From Stomorhina lunata (lineage: Eukaryota; Arthropoda; Insecta; Diptera; Rhiniidae): a DNA stretch of 64,000 nt. Below, piece by piece: positions 60,505 to 64,000 of this stretch. How positions within the stretch are numbered: the stretch's first letter is position 1; every line of letters begins with the position of its first letter. The translations under genes and the position numbers were made by a program. Below the pieces are notes generated by a model. The model saw only the letters and a list, made by a program, of their open reading frames with translations. It was not told the origin of the DNA and searched no databases. The stretch covers positions 80,037,995 to 80,101,994 of the forward strand of contig OW121743.1 in assembly GCA_933228675.1 (NCBI GenBank), written 5' to 3'.

Positions 60505-62950
60505 TTTTTGAAAAATTTTCTATAAAAATAATAAATTTTTGAAAAATTTTCTATCAAAATGTTAAATTTTTGAAAAATTTCCTATAAAAATAAGAAATTT
60601 TTGAAAAATTTCCTATAAAAATAAGAAATTTTTGAAAAATTTTCTATAAAAATAAGAAATTTTTGAAAAATTTCCTATAAAATAAGAAATTTTTGAAAAA
60701 TTTCCTATAAAATAAGAAATTTTTGAAAAATTTCCTATAAAAATAAGTAAATTTTTGAAAAATTTTCTATAAAAATAAGAAATTTTTGAAAAATTTCCTA
60801 TAAAAATAAGAAATTTTTGAAAAATTTTTCTGTAAAAATAAGAAATTTTTGAAAAATTTTCTTTAAAAATAGGAAATTTTTGAAAAATTTCCTATAAAAA
60901 TAAGAAATTTTTGAAAAATTTCCTAAAAAAATAGGAAATTTTTGAAAAATTTCCTATAAAAATAAGAAATTTTTGAAAAATTTCCTATAAAAATAAGAAA
61001 TTTGTGAAAAATTTCCTATAAAAATAAGAAATTTTTGAAAAATTTCCTATAAAAATAGAGAATTTTTGAAAAATTTCCTACAAAACTAAGAAATTTAAAA
61101 AAAAAATTCCTATAAAAATAAGAAATTTTTGAAAAATTTTGTATAAAAATAAGAAAATTTTTGAAAAATTTTCTATAAAAATAAGAAATTTTTGAAAAAT
61201 TTCCTATAAAAATAAGAAATTTTTGAAAAGTTTCCTAAAAAAATAGGAAATTTTTGAAAAATTTTCTTTAAAAATAGGAAATTTTTGAAAAATTTCCTAT
61301 AAAAATAAGAAATTTTGGAAAAATTTCCTATAAAAATAAGAAATTTTTGAAAAATTTCCTAAAAAAATAGGAAATTTTTGAAAAAATTTTCTTTAAAAAC
61401 AGGAAATTTTTGAAAAATTTTCTTTGAAAACAGGAAATTTTTGAAAAATTTTCTTTAAAAATAGGAAATTTTTGAAAAATTTCCTATAAAAATAAGAAAT
61501 TTTTGAAAAATTTCCTATAAAAATAAGAAATTTTTGAAAAATTTCCTATAAAAATAGGAAATTTTTGAAAAATTTTCTTTAAAAATAGGAAATTTTTGAA
61601 AAATTTCCTATAAAAATAAGAAATTTTTGAAAAATTTCCTATAAAAATAAGAAATTTTTGAAAAATTTTGTAAAAAAATAGGAAATTTTTGAAAAATTTT
61701 CTTTAAAAACAGGAAATTTTTGAAAAATTTTCTTTAAAAACAATAAATTTTTGAAAAATTTCCTATAAAAATAAGAAATTTTTGAAAAATTTTCTATAAA
61801 AATAAGAAATTTTTGAAAAATTTCCTAAAAAAAATAAGAAATTTTTGAAAAATTTTCTATAAAAATAAGAAATTTTTGAAAAATTTCCTATAAAAATAAT
61901 AAATTTTTGAAAAATTTCCTATGAAAATAAGAACATTTTTGAAAAATTTTCTATAAAAATAAGAAATGTTTGAAAAATTTCCTATAAAAATAAGAAATTT
62001 TTGAAAAATTTTCTTTAAAAATAGGAAATTTTTGAAAAATTTTCTATAAAAATAAGAAATTTTTGAAAAATTTCCTAAAAAAAATAGGAAATTTTTGAAA
62101 AATTTCCTATAAAAATAAGAAATTTTTGAAAAATTTCCTATAAAAATAAGAAATTTTTGAAAAATTTCCTATAAAAATAAGAAATTTTTGAAAATTTTCC
62201 TATAAAAATAAGAAATTTTTGAAAAATTTCCTATAAAAATAAGAAATTTTTGAAAAATTTCCTATAAAAATAAGAAATTTTTGAAAAATTTCCTATAAAA
62301 ATAAGAAAATTTTTGAAAAATTTTCTATAAAAATAAGAAATTTTTGAAAAATTTCCTATAAAAATAAGAAATTTTTGAAAAATTTCCTAAAAAAATAGAA
62401 AATTTTTGAAAAATTTTCTTTAAAAATAGGAAATTTTTGAAAAATTTTCTATAAAAATAAGAAATTTTTGAAAAATTTCCTAAAAAAAAATAGGAAATTT
62501 TTGAAAAATTTCCTATAAAAATAAGAAATTTTTGAAAAATTTCCTATAAAAATAAGAAATTTTTGAAAAATTTCCTATAAAAATAAGAAATATTTGAAAA
62601 ATTTCCTATAAAAATAAGAAATTTTTGAAAATTTTCCTATAAAAATAAGAAATTTTTGAAAAATTTCCTATAAAAATAAGAAATTTTTGAAAAATTTCCT
62701 ATAAAAATAAGAAATTTTTGAAAAATTTCCTATAAAAATAGGGAATTTTTGAAAAATTTCTTATAAAACTAAGAAATTAAAAAAAAAATTCCTATAAAAA
62801 TAAGAAATTTTTGAAAAATTTTCTATATAAATAAGAAATTTTTGAAAAATTTTCTATAAAATTTAGAAATTTTTGAAAAGTTTACTATAAAAATAATACA
62901 TTTTTGAAAAATTTTCTATCAATATAAGAAATTTTCTATATCAATTTTTT
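60505..62950. repeat. 31-bp AT satellite, reverse orientation
   Basis: Units read AAGAAATTTTTGAAAAATTT and CCTATAAAAAT, the complement of the 57055-59730 block. Higher-order structure is visible: the series near 61990-62160 (TTCTTTAAAAATAGG, then TTCTATAAAAATAAG, then TTCCTAAAAAAAATAGG) recurs near 62407-62510, about 415 bp later. Confidence 0.93.
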
Positions 62951-63415
62951 TTTTTAATTTATTTATTTTTATATCTTTTAAAAAATTGTGGAGTTTTAGA
63001 AATTTTTTACAAATGTTTGATATACTGAGAAGACTTTACAGTAGTGTAAACACTTCCTTTCAAACAAACACTTATGCAAAATACATACATATAAATTAAC
63101 ATGTGTATGAGGTGAGAAGGAAGTATGTGAAATTTGAGAATTTAATTTATAACTTTGGTTGAAACCCATTTATCAATCAATGAGTTAATATCGACTAGAT
63201 TTTCAATGAAAAGTACTTAATTTTCAAAGTCGGTTAAAAGTCAATAAAGTGAAATGTAGGTAAATATTTGAAAAAATGTGTAAAAGCAAAAATAAATGCA
63301 CAAAATTTTGTAATTAGTTTTAAATTAATGCCAAATCTTTATATTGAGAAATTCTATTTAAGTGTTACAAATATCACACTTTAAAAATTTAAGAAATATC
63401 GCAAAAACTTAATAA
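62951..63415. other. Single-copy sequence, no gene recognised
   Basis: AT-rich, with no convincing frame. The minus strand has TTTTTGCG at about 63401-63406, a likely Pol III stop for the tRNA at 63416. Confidence 0.45.
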
Positions 63416-63517
63416 TCCTTCGAGCCGGATTTGAACCAGCGACCTATGGATATCTCTTCCGTTCTTAAGCAGAAACAGTACTACAGTCCACCGCTCTACC
63501 AACAGAGCTATCGAAGG
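63416..63517 (-). tRNA. tRNA:Tyr-GTA: tRNA-Tyr (GTA), 29-nt intron, variant A14U
   Basis: Every arm pairs and the anticodon is GTA. The intron is at 63452-63480 and the spliced length is 73 nt. It differs from the other three copies by one base: GCTCTGTTGG replaces GCTCAGTTGG, so position 14 is U instead of the near-universal A. A14 makes the U8-A14 tertiary pair and also lies in the A box, so folding and TFIIIC binding may both suffer. It could be an ageing copy or a sequencing error. The reverse-orientation satellite begins about 465 bp downstream on its strand. Confidence 0.9.
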
Positions 63518-64000
63518 TATGGAATATTTGAACGATGATTAAAATTTTCTGTAGACGTCAATTAAGATGCAAATATATATGCGATTGCAGAAATGTATTT
63601 TTTTCATATTATTTAAAACTTTAAATCAAATTCAAACAAAATCATGAGAAAATATTAATTTATTTATGTACGTGTAATCCTAAGTGTTCTTTTTCTACGT
63701 ATTTATCGCTATTTAACCATTAGCAACTAAATAGCCAACTTTTCAACGGAAACGGATATGTAAATTATAAAACTATATTGTTATAACACACTATAATCCG
63801 TTACACATATGAGTGACGATAAATCTACATATATTATTTAGCATAAAGACAGGAGTATCTATACATAAATGATGATTTATTTAAATATGTATGTAATAAT
63901 ATGAAGTCAACTTTTAGAGGATTAAAAAAAAAATTATATCATTTTACTATAACAATATAACAAACATTTTAATTACATTTTTTTTGTTTGAAATTTTTTA
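63518..64000. other. AT-rich sequence, no gene recognised
   Basis: I recognise nothing between the tRNA gene and the end of the window. Confidence 0.45.

Overview
This window looks like repeat-rich intergenic or intronic DNA from a higher fly (Diptera, Brachycera, probably a calyptrate). Four things point there: DINE-1/mini-me type Helentron copies with the dipteran (GTCY)n microsatellite, a DD41D mariner of the rosa/Crmar2 kind, intron-bearing tRNA-Tyr genes, and an intact intronless cystathionine gamma-lyase most like Drosophila Eip55E. The DNA is very AT-rich. I cannot name the species.

Layout. 0.7-7.5 kb is a pile of transposons: DINE-like copies, a Tc1 remnant, a complete but dead Tc1 element with IR/DR-like ends, and a DINE copy split by a mariner and a 940-bp hAT-type foldback element. 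9.0-11.8 kb is a ~28-bp AT satellite flanked by a 12-bp inverted repeat. 12.84-20.61 kb is a nearly homogeneous 11-bp satellite of about 700 units. 21.6-22.9 kb is another AT satellite. 23.2-25.0 kb is a DINE copy carrying an 877-bp MITE. 25.75-26.93 kb is the only convincing intact host protein gene. 27-32.8 kb holds DINE and non-LTR fragments, a 22-bp palindromic minisatellite, a tRNA-like segment and unrecognised sequence. 32.9-35.15 kb is a 29-bp satellite, followed by a DINE copy and the first tRNA-Tyr gene (37.04 kb). 37.7-44.1 kb holds degenerate repeats, two 5'-truncated non-LTR insertions and a composite DINE. From 44.9 kb to 63 kb, a 31-bp AT satellite occurs in five blocks of changing orientation, including a 3.47-kb palindrome, with three more tRNA-Tyr genes between them.

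Function. The coding content is one housekeeping enzyme of transsulfuration and four tyrosine tRNA genes. One of these has lost conserved A14. Everything else supported is mobile or tandemly repeated DNA; satellites alone cover roughly 40% of the window. The satellite periods (11, 22, about 28-32 bp) lie near whole numbers of helical turns, and the A/T tracts inside the 31-bp unit are about 10 bp apart, which predicts curved DNA. No new enzymatic system is evident. The most unusual signals are the inverted satellite blocks around the tRNA-Tyr genes and the long pure 11-bp array upstream of the lyase gene.
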